This document shows, in pieces, positions 17,051-25,935 of a stretch of DNA of 64,000 nt (position 1 is the stretch's first letter; each line of letters begins with the position of its first letter). Source of the DNA: Gammaproteobacteria bacterium (ex Lamellibrachia satsuma) (lineage in GTDB: Bacteria; Pseudomonadota; Gammaproteobacteria; Chromatiales; Chromatiaceae); contig CP053680.1 in assembly GCA_019623805.1 (NCBI GenBank), positions 2,210,001 to 2,274,000 on the forward strand, written 5' to 3'. The position numbers were made by a program, and so were the translations under genes. The notes below the pieces were generated by a model. That model did not search any database. It was not told the origin of the DNA and was given only the letters and a program-made list of their open reading frames with translations.

Positions 17051-18587
17051 TCTCATGGGGGTTGATCCAGGTTTGGTGCAACTGCTGTCCCTGCATCTCG
17101 GTCGTTTTCCTATCCCATAGCGCTGCAGGCACGAGGATCTGCCGGGTGTTGATGCCGTGGCGATTGGCCTGAAATTCGATCGTCAGCAGCTTGCCTGATC
17201 GCAATGCCTCAATCGAAGCGGTTTTCGGGTCGCTGCTTCTTTCGGGGAGTTGTGATTGTGAGTGCAGAGGGACTCCGTCAAAGAAAAGGATCAAGTCGCC
17301 ATTTTCCAGGCCGGCGGTCATGGCACTGCCGTTGGCATATCCCCCGTAGGAGATCAGGGCGGGTTTCAGGAGGATGTCCAGTTTCTTCGCCAGTGCCTCA
17401 AGTTGGGGATTGATGAGGTTATGCAGTTCCTTCTCCGCGTAGCGGGTGCTGGTGAATTTGATCCGTTCGATGAATAGGCTTTGGGATTTCAGAAAGGCGT
17501 CCAGAGCCTGTTTGTGTTTGCCCATGTCAGCAAACACTTTTCCACGGGTGAAATAGAGTGCCTCTTTCTGTTGCTGGCTGGCATAGACGCCGCTCTCATC
17601 CTCCAATTCGGGATATTCAGCCAGCAGCCACGCGGTGAGTGTGAGCAGTTCCTCCAGTGAAAACTGCTGGGTGAGTGCATCCCAACTATGCTGCCCCTGG
17701 TCGGATTGGGATATCAGGTCGACAAACGGCTGTGTGGGATAGGGTTGGAGTTCAGGAAATTCTCCCGATTGGGACATCTCGTGACCGATACGCAAAAGCT
17801 CAAGATCGTGGTTTTGGTAGGCAAGTATCTGCAGCTTCCGCACATAGCGGCGTTGTTTTTTTTGCTGAAAAGCTTTGGCGAAATATTTGCGGGAGAGTGC
17901 TATTTTATCCTCTGTATATTTGGCCGGGTTATATCGGTTGGGTAGCCAGCTCCCCCACATGACGTTTGCGTAGAGGTTGTTTGGATCCAGTTCCAGTGCC
18001 TTGCGGAAATGGAGGTCGATATTCAGCCCTTCGACTCCACTGCGGTGCCGGAGTATGTCGAGCCAACCGAGATGGGCCATGATGGTGGCTCGCTCCTTGT
18101 CTGATCCGGAGACGGCCCCGCGATAGAGCACCAGTCCGAGTTGATTGTCCTTGATCGGATCGGGCTGTTCAAGATGGCGGAAACGTTGGTCTACCACCAT
18201 GATTATGCGCAACTGCTCCATCGCCAGCTCAACTTCAAACTTGCGCGCTTCGCTGGATGAAGGATCGAGTTTCAGCGCCTGCTTCAACTGCTGAAATGCA
18301 CCGTTGAAGTCGCCGATCTCCCGCTGCAGTTTTGCCCCCTCCACCCGTTCACTGACGGCTGCTTGGGTGTTTTGCCACTGACCGAGAAGTTCCTGGGTCT
18401 GGTTGGCCACGATCACCAGGGAGAGGATGGCGGTAAAGCCACCGATCCACTTCAGGGAGAGAGTGAAATAGTGCCATTTGCTCTGATGTTGCGGGGTGCC
18501 GCAGTGTGGACAGAGGGCAGCGTCCTGATGGATTGGTTCCCTGCAGGCCACGCAGGGTTTACGAATGGGCGGCTCCTGCTGTTGCAT
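17028..18587 (-). CDS. Zinc-ribbon, TPR and PDZ-like membrane protein of unknown function
   Basis: A 519-residue protein, not a recognised family as a whole. Residues 12-29 form a zinc ribbon (Cys12, 15, 26, 29: CVAC..CPHCG), a transmembrane helix spans about 45-62, and TPR-like helices run from about 80 to 390, with clear repeats at GDFNGAFQQLKQALKLDP and ALELDPNNLYANVMWG. A PDZ-like fold follows near 405-480 (GGYANGSAMTAGLENGDLI). The order implies a cytoplasmic zinc ribbon and an extracytoplasmic protein-binding platform. GGGAG sits ahead of the ATG. It is convergent with, and slightly overlaps, the retropepsin-like gene. Confidence 0.7.
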   Translation of the reverse strand: MQQQEPPIRKPCVACREPIHQDAALCPHCGTPQHQSKWHYFTLSLKWIGGFTAILSLVIVANQTQELLGQWQNTQAAVSERVEGAKLQREIGDFNGAFQQLKQALKLDPSSSEARKFEVELAMEQLRIIMVVDQRFRHLEQPDPIKDNQLGLVLYRGAVSGSDKERATIMAHLGWLDILRHRSGVEGLNIDLHFRKALELDPNNLYANVMWGSWLPNRYNPAKYTEDKIALSRKYFAKAFQQKKQRRYVRKLQILAYQNHDLELLRIGHEMSQSGEFPELQPYPTQPFVDLISQSDQGQHSWDALTQQFSLEELLTLTAWLLAEYPELEDESGVYASQQQKEALYFTRGKVFADMGKHKQALDAFLKSQSLFIERIKFTSTRYAEKELHNLINPQLEALAKKLDILLKPALISYGGYANGSAMTAGLENGDLILFFDGVPLHSQSQLPERSSDPKTASIEALRSGKLLTIEFQANRHGINTRQILVPAALWDRKTTEMQGQQLHQTWINPHETIPPDAG

Positions 18588-19291
18588 GGTACTCCCTCAA
18601 CGCTTGCTGGATAGTAACTATTCAGCTATCCCATGAAAGTGAGGAAAACACGGAATCGTAGGATGTGCTGAGCGTGGCGATGCGCATCTGTCGCGACTGA
18701 TGCGGTTCATTGTATTCACCTCATCCTACAGGTTGTCTCAGTGTCCACCATGTTCTGAATAGATACGCCGGATACATACCAGTATAGCGCTGGTAATTTA
18801 ACGCAAGATACCGCGCTGGTGAACCATCTTCAAATTACTGAGCGAGGCAATAAACCACATATAATCTATGGTCTATTGATTCAGGTCAGTAATTTGTCTG
18901 AATAAGAATATGATTCCCGCAGAGTTGGGTGGTTTGCAATAGAATTAATTACGAAAAAACTAATTATCAGGGCGTAAGGATATGAACGGAGGGGACGCCT
19001 GCGTTGGGGAGCTGAGGTGCCGGCATACAATCCGGTCAGAAGTGTCACCAGTAGGACATTATCTCCATTTTCGCACCGGGGTAACGCAAGTGTGCGCCTT
19101 TCCCTGGGTTCTTGGCGCGTTCAATTCACCACTATTCATCCAAAACAGACAACTAGTACGCCGGGTAATAGTGACTGGCGCGAAGGTATTCTCCTTATAC
19201 AGGGGCTTGTAACGATAGGAGCAAGCTCTGGAGAATCAGTCCGCTGTCGATGATGTGGGACGGTATCCCATCATGCCAGGGAGTCGGATTA
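18588..19291. other. 704-base intergenic region upstream of secreted protease
   Basis: No gene is supported. It holds a dispersed repeat (18658-18729), an AT-rich stretch (18780-18970) suited to a promoter, and a GC-rich 300-base leader. A hairpin (GATGATGTGGGA / TCCCATCAT, 19248-19274) lies just before the ribosome site of the protease gene. A 76-codon frame at 18982 has an AAGGAT upstream but no recognisable product. Confidence 0.55.
18658..18729. repeat. Dispersed repeat bounded by GTAGGATG / CATCCTAC
   Basis: The 8-bp inverted ends GTAGGATG (18658-18665) and CATCCTAC (18722-18729) enclose smaller palindromic pieces (GATGCGCATC). This looks like the intergenic repeat type common in proteobacteria. 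Confidence 0.6.
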
Positions 19292-22012
19292 ATGAAAATC
19301 AAGGCACAGGTGATCTTCGCGCTGGGGCTGTTGTTTATCCCCACGGGATTGTTGGCGTCAAAGCTCATTTTCGACAGTGAGGGATACCGCCCCGGGTGGC
19401 AGGCAGGCATTCTGTGTGAACAGCTGGCCAGCTCTCGATACGAGAATGCCGATGACTTTCAGCTCAGCGAGGGCAACAACGTCATCATCGAGGTTAGTTG
19501 GTGGGGACACTACTATAATCCCACCACTGCCCCGAAGCAGGACAATTTCACTATCCGGGTCTACCAGGATAACGAGGGCACACCAAAACAGAACGTCGAT
19601 TCCGAAATGGAGTTCCAGGTCGGACATGTGACGCGTACTGAAACCGGCGACACCGTATACGGCTCCAGCATCTATGCCTATGTGGCCAGGATACCGCAGC
19701 TTACTCTGAACACCGACAGGCCTTACTGGCTCTCCATCGTCAACGACTCGCCGTACGACAACTGGTACATGAGCAAAGCCAACGACGTTCTGGACAAGGT
19801 ATACGGCCGTTTTACATATTCAGGAAAAGAGTGGTATGAGACCTGGCATGCTCCGCTAGCCTACACACTGCATGGTCCCATGCTGGAACTCGAAGTCACC
19901 CAGACCCCTGAATTCCCGATACTGGGGGACCGGATGCACCTCCTGGTCCAGGCGGAGGAACCCGAGGGCAGGATTGCCCGTATCGAGATCTACCTGGACG
20001 ACATCCTCAAGCAAACCTGTTTCGGTCCTATCTGTGACTACACCACAAAGTCGATTTTGGCCAGGCCCGATTTCGGTGTATTGGTGGTCAGCGGGAAGGG
20101 TGACCACCTCGTGGCAGGCAACCTTCGGCCCGATCTTGTCAAAAACCGGGATTTTCCGAGGCAGTTAAAATTTGACCAGGACAAGGATGGGGTGGACGAT
20201 CTCAGTGACAATTGCCTCACCGTGCCCAACCCGGATCAGGAGGATCTCGATCGGGATCATGTAGGAGACGCCTGCGACGACTGTTGCCCCGGCTGCGCCC
20301 CCTCTCCCGACGGCGTGATCTATTGCGGATTCTCCAATCCGCAAACGGGAGCCGCCACCAGCTGCCGGGATGATATCCAGTCACCGGGCGGTACCTATTA
20401 CTGGCGTGAACTCTACGGCGGCGTGAGCAGCAACGGTTGTGGTTGCCTTAACTCCGACGGTGAGGATCCCTTTCAGGCCGGCTATGTCATGACAGAGGCA
20501 AGCGAAGCATACGAGTTCAACACCCATTGCACGTTTGTTGGCGGAGAGATCCGTTGTGTTCCAAACAGAAGCTACATCGAGCAGACCACGCAGGATCAAT
20601 GCATGGATGACAGGACGGTGCTCGAACGGGTCTGCGGCCCCAACGGAATGGATACCGTAACCGCTCGCTGTCCTGACGACTTCCCGTTCTGCGTAAACGG
20701 GAGCTGTGTCTGCCCCGACACCGACGGTGGCAATAATCCTTATGTGGCAGGTGAGCTCAACGGCCTCGCCGACCAGTGCTCCGGGGATATCCTTACGGAG
20801 GTCAGCTGCGGCGAACAGTACGATGCAGATGGTGCACAATTCAGCAGGATTCCCTGTGTTACTGGCGGTTGTTTAAACGGCAGGTGCCTCTGTCTCGACA
20901 GCGACGACGGTAATAGTCCGGAGACATTCGGCCACCTGGGCGAAGAGGCTGACTTCTGCATCGATCGGGAACGGCTGTCTGAAGTGGTGCCCGACCCGGA
21001 TCTGCCCGGCTGCCAGGCCAAACGCGTAGAGGTGGTTTGCACCGGCAGCTGCTTCGAAGGGGAGTGTATCGCAAGTTCATGCAGTGACGGCGTGCAGAAC
21101 CAAGGCGAGGCCGGCATCGATTGCGGTGGTCCCTGCGGCCTGCCCTGCGATCTCTGTACCGTCGAGGGAGACGATCTGCCCGCCAGTTTCGACTGGCGGA
21201 ACTGGAAGGGCAAGGACTGGGTGACCCCCATCAAGGATCAGGAGGACTGCGGCTCCTGCTGGGCCTTCACCGCTGCAGGCGCCATCGAGTGCCGGTACAT
21301 GAAGGATCACACCACACCGTCAGATCCCAATGATGCATTCAACTGGTCATGGCCGCCGTGGTGGATAGACCTGCGGCCGGACCTGTCCGAGCAGGAACTG
21401 GTCTCACCCTGCGGATACGATGATGGCGACTGTTTTGGCGGTCGAGTCACAAAAGCGCTCAATCACATCGAGGATTCGGGCATCGTCGATGAGGCTTGCA
21501 TCCCCTATCAGTCCCAGAGCTGCTTGCTGGGTGGTGGTGCATGCGCCAACAATTGCTGGTGGATACTCCCGCCCAATGAGGTTATCTGCGCCAACCCACG
21601 GGTTTGCCCCACGACCTGTCAGGATACGGGTATCGATGATCGAGCCAGCCGACGCTGGTATATACCAGATCACGATCACGTCAAGAACAGTATCAATGAC
21701 GTCAAGCTTGCCCTTCTTTGCCAAGGTCCGCTGCCGACACAAAGCAGATCCTGGGGACACGCCGTAATCCTGATCGGCTGGGAAGACTCCTGCCGATACG
21801 ACTTCAGCACCGTTGATCCGGATATGTCCGAGGGATGCTGGATCATCAAGAACAGCCACGGCATCAACGCCACTCCTTTTCTGAATACCCTCGATTATTA
21901 CCAGGAGGAGGGGTTCGTCTATATCCCCTTTGAGGGCCAGGCCTTCAGTGAAGAGCTGATGGAGAACGCAAGGTCCATCGACAGTGTAGCGCCACCCGCG
22001 GACTGGCAGTAG
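19292..22012 (+). CDS. Secreted papain-family (C1A) cysteine protease with TSP type 3 repeats
   Basis: A 906-residue secreted protein. Order: signal peptide (1-23), a beta-rich domain to about 200 with YENADDFQL, a thrombospondin type 3 calcium-binding stretch near 293-345 (DQDKDGVDDLSDNC, DLDRDHVGDACD), several Cys-rich repeats of CxCxDxDxGxxP type, a CSDGVQNQGEAGIDCGGPC motif near 594-620, then a papain-like domain to the end. The catalytic residues are visible: Cys about 656 in GSCWAF, His about 822 in SWGHAVILIGWE, Asn about 853 in IIKNSHG. AGGGAG lies 8 bases before ATG 19292. It is first of two secreted-protein genes. No sorting signal or anchor is seen at the C-terminus. Confidence 0.85.
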   Translation: MKIKAQVIFALGLLFIPTGLLASKLIFDSEGYRPGWQAGILCEQLASSRYENADDFQLSEGNNVIIEVSWWGHYYNPTTAPKQDNFTIRVYQDNEGTPKQNVDSEMEFQVGHVTRTETGDTVYGSSIYAYVARIPQLTLNTDRPYWLSIVNDSPYDNWYMSKANDVLDKVYGRFTYSGKEWYETWHAPLAYTLHGPMLELEVTQTPEFPILGDRMHLLVQAEEPEGRIARIEIYLDDILKQTCFGPICDYTTKSILARPDFGVLVVSGKGDHLVAGNLRPDLVKNRDFPRQLKFDQDKDGVDDLSDNCLTVPNPDQEDLDRDHVGDACDDCCPGCAPSPDGVIYCGFSNPQTGAATSCRDDIQSPGGTYYWRELYGGVSSNGCGCLNSDGEDPFQAGYVMTEASEAYEFNTHCTFVGGEIRCVPNRSYIEQTTQDQCMDDRTVLERVCGPNGMDTVTARCPDDFPFCVNGSCVCPDTDGGNNPYVAGELNGLADQCSGDILTEVSCGEQYDADGAQFSRIPCVTGGCLNGRCLCLDSDDGNSPETFGHLGEEADFCIDRERLSEVVPDPDLPGCQAKRVEVVCTGSCFEGECIASSCSDGVQNQGEAGIDCGGPCGLPCDLCTVEGDDLPASFDWRNWKGKDWVTPIKDQEDCGSCWAFTAAGAIECRYMKDHTTPSDPNDAFNWSWPPWWIDLRPDLSEQELVSPCGYDDGDCFGGRVTKALNHIEDSGIVDEACIPYQSQSCLLGGGACANNCWWILPPNEVICANPRVCPTTCQDTGIDDRASRRWYIPDHDHVKNSINDVKLALLCQGPLPTQSRSWGHAVILIGWEDSCRYDFSTVDPDMSEGCWIIKNSHGINATPFLNTLDYYQEEGFVYIPFEGQAFSEELMENARSIDSVAPPADWQ

Positions 22013-22042
22013 GGCCGACTGCCAGTACCCAAGGGAGAGAAG

Positions 22043-22987
22043 ATGATGACTATCTGCAAACACATTCGAAACCTGTTAGTTCCGTTCCTGGGACTGTCGG
22101 TCGCCATTGGTGTCCTGTGGCCGTTCGCTTCGGCCTGGGCGATGCTGAATCCCTCCGCTGTCTATTGCCGGGCGCTCGGCTACGAGTATCTCGTCGTAAA
22201 CACCCGGCAGGGTGAGGTCGGCATGTGTAAACTGCCCGATGGGGATGTTGTCAATGGCTGGGATTTTCTCATTGGCGAGGTCGGCCTGGAATGGAGCTAC
22301 TGTGCCCAGAAGGACTATGAGGCCAAGGTGCGCAGGCATTCGACGTTTTGCGGTGACTGTTCGTCCTGCGTACTGCCCAGCGGTGAGGAGGTCGAGGTCA
22401 CGCAGCTCATGGGGTTGAGCTTTGACGAGACGATCTGCGGAGACGGGAACTGCGGCACCTCCGAGAACCATTCGACCTGCCCGGCGGACTGTGCATCGGG
22501 TGATGTCGATGATTTCTGCGACGGCCTGGCGGACGGCATCTGCGACCCGGATTGCCGGGAAGAAGGACTGCCCGATCCGGATTGCGCCGACTCGGACAGC
22601 GACGGTGTACTTGATCTGGTGGACAACTGCCCGACCACACCCAATCCGAACCAAGCTGATACCAATGGTGACGGTGTCGGCAATGCCTGCTCCTGCCCTG
22701 TGGTCACGGACCTGGCAGCACGTGCCAAATCAACAAACGTCTACCTCACATGGTCCAACGTGGATGCAAATGCCTACAACATCTATCGTAGCCTTGCGGC
22801 AGGTGGTCCTTTCACATTGGCCGCAGCCGGCCATATATCTGACTACAGCATGTATCTTGATAATGGTGCCAGTATCGGTACGACTTACTACTACGCTGTA
22901 AATGGCGTGTGCAATGGTGTCGAGGGTCAAAGATCCAATGAAGTGTCAGTCACGCCGGCAGATAGAAGCATAAGGCGCAGGAGATAG
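22043..22987 (+). CDS. Secreted DUF333 / TSP type 3 / FN3-like protein
   Basis: A 314-residue secreted protein with a signal peptide (about 1-33). A DUF333 domain starts at MLNPSAVYCRALGYEY and contains GMCKLPDGDVVNGWDF. A Cys-rich motif ETICGDGNCGTSENHSTC follows, then a TSP type 3 segment (DSDSDGVLDLVDNCPTTPNP, DTNGDGVGNAC), and a C-terminal fibronectin-III-like domain from about 212 (ARAKSTNVYLTWSNVDANAY..). It ends RSIRRRR. It lies 30 bases after the protease gene with GGGAGAGA before ATG 22043 (a second ATG at 22046 is also possible). The shared TSP3 repeats suggest the two act together outside the cell; function unknown. Confidence 0.78.
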   Translation: MMTICKHIRNLLVPFLGLSVAIGVLWPFASAWAMLNPSAVYCRALGYEYLVVNTRQGEVGMCKLPDGDVVNGWDFLIGEVGLEWSYCAQKDYEAKVRRHSTFCGDCSSCVLPSGEEVEVTQLMGLSFDETICGDGNCGTSENHSTCPADCASGDVDDFCDGLADGICDPDCREEGLPDPDCADSDSDGVLDLVDNCPTTPNPNQADTNGDGVGNACSCPVVTDLAARAKSTNVYLTWSNVDANAYNIYRSLAAGGPFTLAAAGHISDYSMYLDNGASIGTTYYYAVNGVCNGVEGQRSNEVSVTPADRSIRRRR

Positions 22988-23043
22988 TGGAGAAGTGATG
23001 TTGTTGGTCCAGGCCAACAGGGCCTGATCGCCCCTCGAATATA

Positions 23044-24258
23044 TCAGCGGGTTCTTGGTGCAGGATCTATGAGGATGAGTGCGGGTGGGGAAAAAGGAGC
23101 GAGGCGTTCTATGAAATCGATGAACTCCATAGTGGGTGTACTGCGGAAAAATTGCGTCGTTGGCCGGTCCATCCAGATACGGTCGGCGTAGAGATAGATA
23201 TTGTGCGGCAGGTCTCCAATGTTGTTCCCGTCCAGGTCGAAGCCTTCATAGTTATCCCAATGATTGTTGCGCCAGTCGTTATAACGTGCGCTGATAGGGG
23301 CGCTTACAGCAACGGATGTCAGGTTACTGTCGAAGTGGTTATCGTGAATGATGTGTCCCCCCTTTTCGCCATAGAAATAGATGGCGATGTTGTTGTAGGT
23401 GAAGTGGTTGCCGAGCAGATAGAGGATGTTTTCCGGGTGAACCGGTGAGTTTGCCGTGAGTCCCACGGCATTGTGCACGATCTCATTGTTGGCTATGGTG
23501 ACTTGGGAACTCTCCTTGATGGCAATCGCTGAGCTGCCGGTGTTGCGTATGTGTTCGATGCGGTTGTTGCGGATATCCAGTTCATCAGAATAGATGGCGA
23601 CGATGCCGGTGTCGTTGTTGCTGATATGGTTGTCCCGTATCTCATTCTTTGGTGAGAAGATGAACTCCATGCTGATGCGGTTATTTTGCAGTCTGTTGCC
23701 GATGATTTGGTTTTCAGCAGAGTTGGTCAGAAGAAGGTCTCGCACGCCGATAATCTCGTTCTCTTCAATATGGTTGTTGCGGCTGTACCATAACCTTATC
23801 CCTTCGCCGCGCAGGCTGGACACGACAGCTTTGGAGGAGATTCGGTTGCCTCGAATGGTGTTATCGTTTCCCTGGTGGATGTTGATGCCGAACAGTACAT
23901 TGTCGAGGGCATTATTTTCGAATACCACATTATCTGCTTTTAATTGCAGGCCCGCATCGAGGGCATTGTGGGACTCCCCTGAGTTGGTGAGATGCAGGCC
24001 TCGGATAACCGTGTTATCGGCCTTTACGGTGAGGACTGTGCCCTTGCCGCCTCCATCGATGGTGACCTCTCCCTGACCGTCGAGGGTAATCTGGCGTGAA
24101 ATGACGATGGGGCCGCTATAGGTGCCTGCGGGCGGTCGCAGGGTGGTGCCGAGAGGTGTCAGGTCGATAAAAAGCTGCAGGGATGGCAGGCAATAGGCGG
24201 GGCTGGTGAGCAGGGTGCCGAGCAGTAACAAGAGAGTGAGCCGGAGAGTTCTTGTCAT
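23044..24258 (-). CDS. NosD-like periplasmic parallel beta-helix protein
   Basis: A 404-residue protein with a signal peptide (1-23) and a right-handed parallel beta-helix built from repeats such as ENNALDNVLFGINIHQGNDN and RGNRIS, VFENNAL, IRDNHISNNDTGI. The spacing and the FDLDGNNIGD..H region near the C-terminus match NosD, which helps copper-site assembly of nitrous oxide reductase. No nosZ, nosF or nosY is nearby, so it is an orphan and may be a general carbohydrate-binding/CASH-domain protein instead. It is divergent from the lipoprotein gene, with an FNR-like site between them. Confidence 0.7.
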   Translation of the reverse strand: MTRTLRLTLLLLLGTLLTSPAYCLPSLQLFIDLTPLGTTLRPPAGTYSGPIVISRQITLDGQGEVTIDGGGKGTVLTVKADNTVIRGLHLTNSGESHNALDAGLQLKADNVVFENNALDNVLFGINIHQGNDNTIRGNRISSKAVVSSLRGEGIRLWYSRNNHIEENEIIGVRDLLLTNSAENQIIGNRLQNNRISMEFIFSPKNEIRDNHISNNDTGIVAIYSDELDIRNNRIEHIRNTGSSAIAIKESSQVTIANNEIVHNAVGLTANSPVHPENILYLLGNHFTYNNIAIYFYGEKGGHIIHDNHFDSNLTSVAVSAPISARYNDWRNNHWDNYEGFDLDGNNIGDLPHNIYLYADRIWMDRPTTQFFRSTPTMEFIDFIERLAPFSPPALILIDPAPRTR

Positions 24259-24564
24259 GGAAAACCACTTCCAGGGTGGATGCGTTCTAAAGTTGTTTTG
24301 AAAAAAAGTGATTACGTCATCTCAGCCAGGTAGAGAGTTCTCATTCTCCCCGTTAAGTTCGAAAAAACGGGTTCAAGGGGTTCCCATATATCGTCCCCAA
24401 AGATACACGATGTTGGTATGATCTATATCACGCGAGGTGGGAGGCAATCGTCGATTTTTCCACCGGGAGCTGGTACAAATCGGTTGTGAGGGCGAGTGAT
24501 GGCTTGATAGCCTGCCCTGACTATTCCATGCAGGACACAAGAATAACGGCGAGGAGTCAGTGAT
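24259..24564. other. Divergent intergenic region nosD-like / lipoprotein
   Basis: 306 bases without a gene. It contains an FNR/Dnr-like dyad (24418-24431) and an AT-rich centre. The right end supplies GAGGAGT upstream of the lipoprotein start. Confidence 0.5.
24418..24431. promoter_or_regulatory. FNR/Dnr-like dyad
   Basis: ATGATCTATATCAC keeps the TGAT-N4-ATCA core of the FNR consensus TTGAT-N4-ATCAA with one mismatch on each outer side. It lies between the divergent nosD-like and lipoprotein genes, about 160 bases from the nosD start. Confidence 0.35.
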
Positions 24565-25116
24565 ATGTTCAAAAAATATTCAATTCTTTTCTCGGCACTG
24601 CTGTTGCAGGGGTGTGGTAGTTCACTGATTATTTCGAATGCTGACACGATACCGGTTCGTTCCGAGCCTTCAGGGGCAGCGGTTTATGTCATGGGTAAAT
24701 CGATGGGGAATACACCGGTTGATGTGAAGCAGCAGGATGTGTTTCCGGTGGTCTACGATCCGGAAAAGATAGAGCTCTACGGAACCATTCAATTGGACAT
24801 GGATGGATGCGAGCCACTCTCCCAGCGCGTTAGCGGGCGGGTTCTCAGTCGTGGGGTTGATGCCAGGTTAAAGTGTGGCGAGTCAAAAGGCGCTGTTTCT
24901 GCCGCTGCTGCAGCGCCGGTTGCAACCTCAGTGGAAAAGGAAGTCCCGCCAGAGGCAGTCAAGACGTCCCAGCCTCAGGCCGCGCAAGCTGTAGAGCAGG
25001 TTGTGCCAAAGACAAGTAAAGAGCGTCTTATCCGCTTGAACGACCTGTATGAGGAAGGGCTTGTTTCCGAGAAAGAGTATCAAACAATCCGTAATCGCAT
25101 TCTGAATGAACTGTGA
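24565..25116 (+). CDS. SHOCT-domain lipoprotein with PEGA-like region
   Basis: A 183-residue lipoprotein. A signal peptide with lipobox LLLQGC puts the lipidated cysteine at residue 17. Residues about 27-60 (TIPVRSEPSGAAVYVMG, then GNTPVDV) resemble a PEGA-type beta domain, a spacer rich in Ala, Pro and Val follows, and the last 30 residues (RLIRLNDLYEEGLVSEKEY..) are a SHOCT short helical domain, an oligomerisation motif. Ribosome site GAGGAG. It is convergent with the cytochrome operon. Confidence 0.78.
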   Translation: MFKKYSILFSALLLQGCGSSLIISNADTIPVRSEPSGAAVYVMGKSMGNTPVDVKQQDVFPVVYDPEKIELYGTIQLDMDGCEPLSQRVSGRVLSRGVDARLKCGESKGAVSAAAAAPVATSVEKEVPPEAVKTSQPQAAQAVEQVVPKTSKERLIRLNDLYEEGLVSEKEYQTIRNRILNEL

Positions 25117-25124
25117 GAACAATA

Positions 25125-25163
25125 GAAAAAACGTCCCGCTTACCGGCTTGGTAAACGGGACGT
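25125..25163 (-). terminator. Rho-independent terminator of cytochrome operon
   Basis: On the minus strand ACGTCCCG-T-TTACC / GGTAA-G-CGGGACGT forms a 14-bp stem with one mismatch, a 5-nt loop, then six T (25130-25125). It lies just past the diheme cytochrome gene. Confidence 0.9.
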
Positions 25164-25187
25164 GCCAATGTGTCTTAGAGTTGGATG

Positions 25188-25847
25188 TTAATGGTTGGAT
25201 AGCAGCCTGATGTAACTGATGAGCCCGTCAATCTCTGCATCAGATAACAAGCCTTCCCAGCCAGGCATCAAACCTTTTCCAGTGCTTCCAATGGTGATGT
25301 TTTTGCGCATCTGTTCGTTACTGATTTGGTTCATTGTAACCCCATCAGTGTGGTCTGCGGGTGACATTGTAATGACATTGGTCAAAGCGCCATCCCCTTT
25401 GCCGCCGCTCCCATGGCAGGTTGCGCAATTTTTTTCATATACTTTCTTCCCAAGCTCCGGATCCCCGACAAGCGGGTGTTTTGACCGGTGAAGAAATCGA
25501 ATGTAGGCAACCAGGGAGTGTATCTGCGGTTCGGATATTGCCAAACCCCATCTTGGCATGCTCTTGTTGACTGTTCCGTGGGACATGGTTCCCTGAATAA
25601 TTCGGAATAACTCCCTATCCGTCATCTGGGAGGCGTGGCCGCCGTTGGTGAGATCCGTGACATGCGTGTCCAGTTTTCCTGCCAGTGGTCCATCCCCTTT
25701 GCCGCTTTTTCCGTGGCAAAGAAAACAGGTCGTGTTGAACAGTTTATTTCCTTCATACGCCTTGGATGATGCGGAAAAAACGGGTGAAGTGAAAAGCGCG
25801 CCGGCAAGTAGTGCCGATGCCAGTATAGCGGTATGTCGTTTAATCAT
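25188..25847 (-). CDS. Periplasmic diheme cytochrome c
   Basis: A 219-residue class I type cytochrome with a signal peptide (1-25, PVFSAS) and two heme c sites: CFLCH at 41-45 and CATCH at 141-145. Each half ends with a likely distal Met ligand (KSMPRWG near 98; KGLMPGW near 199) and a GDG segment after the heme. It is a duplicated c-type domain of the kind that shuttles electrons in the periplasm. ATG 25847 was chosen for the AGGAG 6 bases ahead; an in-frame start six codons upstream has none. It is second in a two-gene operon, 88 bases after the cytochrome-porin gene, its probable electron partner. Confidence 0.9.
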   Translation of the reverse strand: MIKRHTAILASALLAGALFTSPVFSASSKAYEGNKLFNTTCFLCHGKSGKGDGPLAGKLDTHVTDLTNGGHASQMTDRELFRIIQGTMSHGTVNKSMPRWGLAISEPQIHSLVAYIRFLHRSKHPLVGDPELGKKVYEKNCATCHGSGGKGDGALTNVITMSPADHTDGVTMNQISNEQMRKNITIGSTGKGLMPGWEGLLSDAEIDGLISYIRLLSNH

Positions 25848-25935
25848 CTCAAACTCCTGCAACATTATTTGCGACTAGCACGTGTGGTGGCTGGTCGAAC
25901 AATTGATAGTTGTCCTGAACAAATGAGGTTGACCC

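Noticed and set aside
18982..19212. 76-codon frame in the leader of the secreted protease gene
   Set aside because: It has a fair ribosome-like sequence (AAGGAT) but an unfamiliar, low-complexity product and no neighbour link; left as intergenic.
22043..22987. Labelling the DUF333 protein as a hemolysin
   Set aside because: DUF333 is historically tagged hemolysin, but nothing in this sequence shows a pore-forming or lytic domain.
23044..24258. Treating the NosD-like gene as part of a denitrification cluster
   Set aside because: No nosZ, nosR, nosF or nosY is near; the beta-helix could serve another role.
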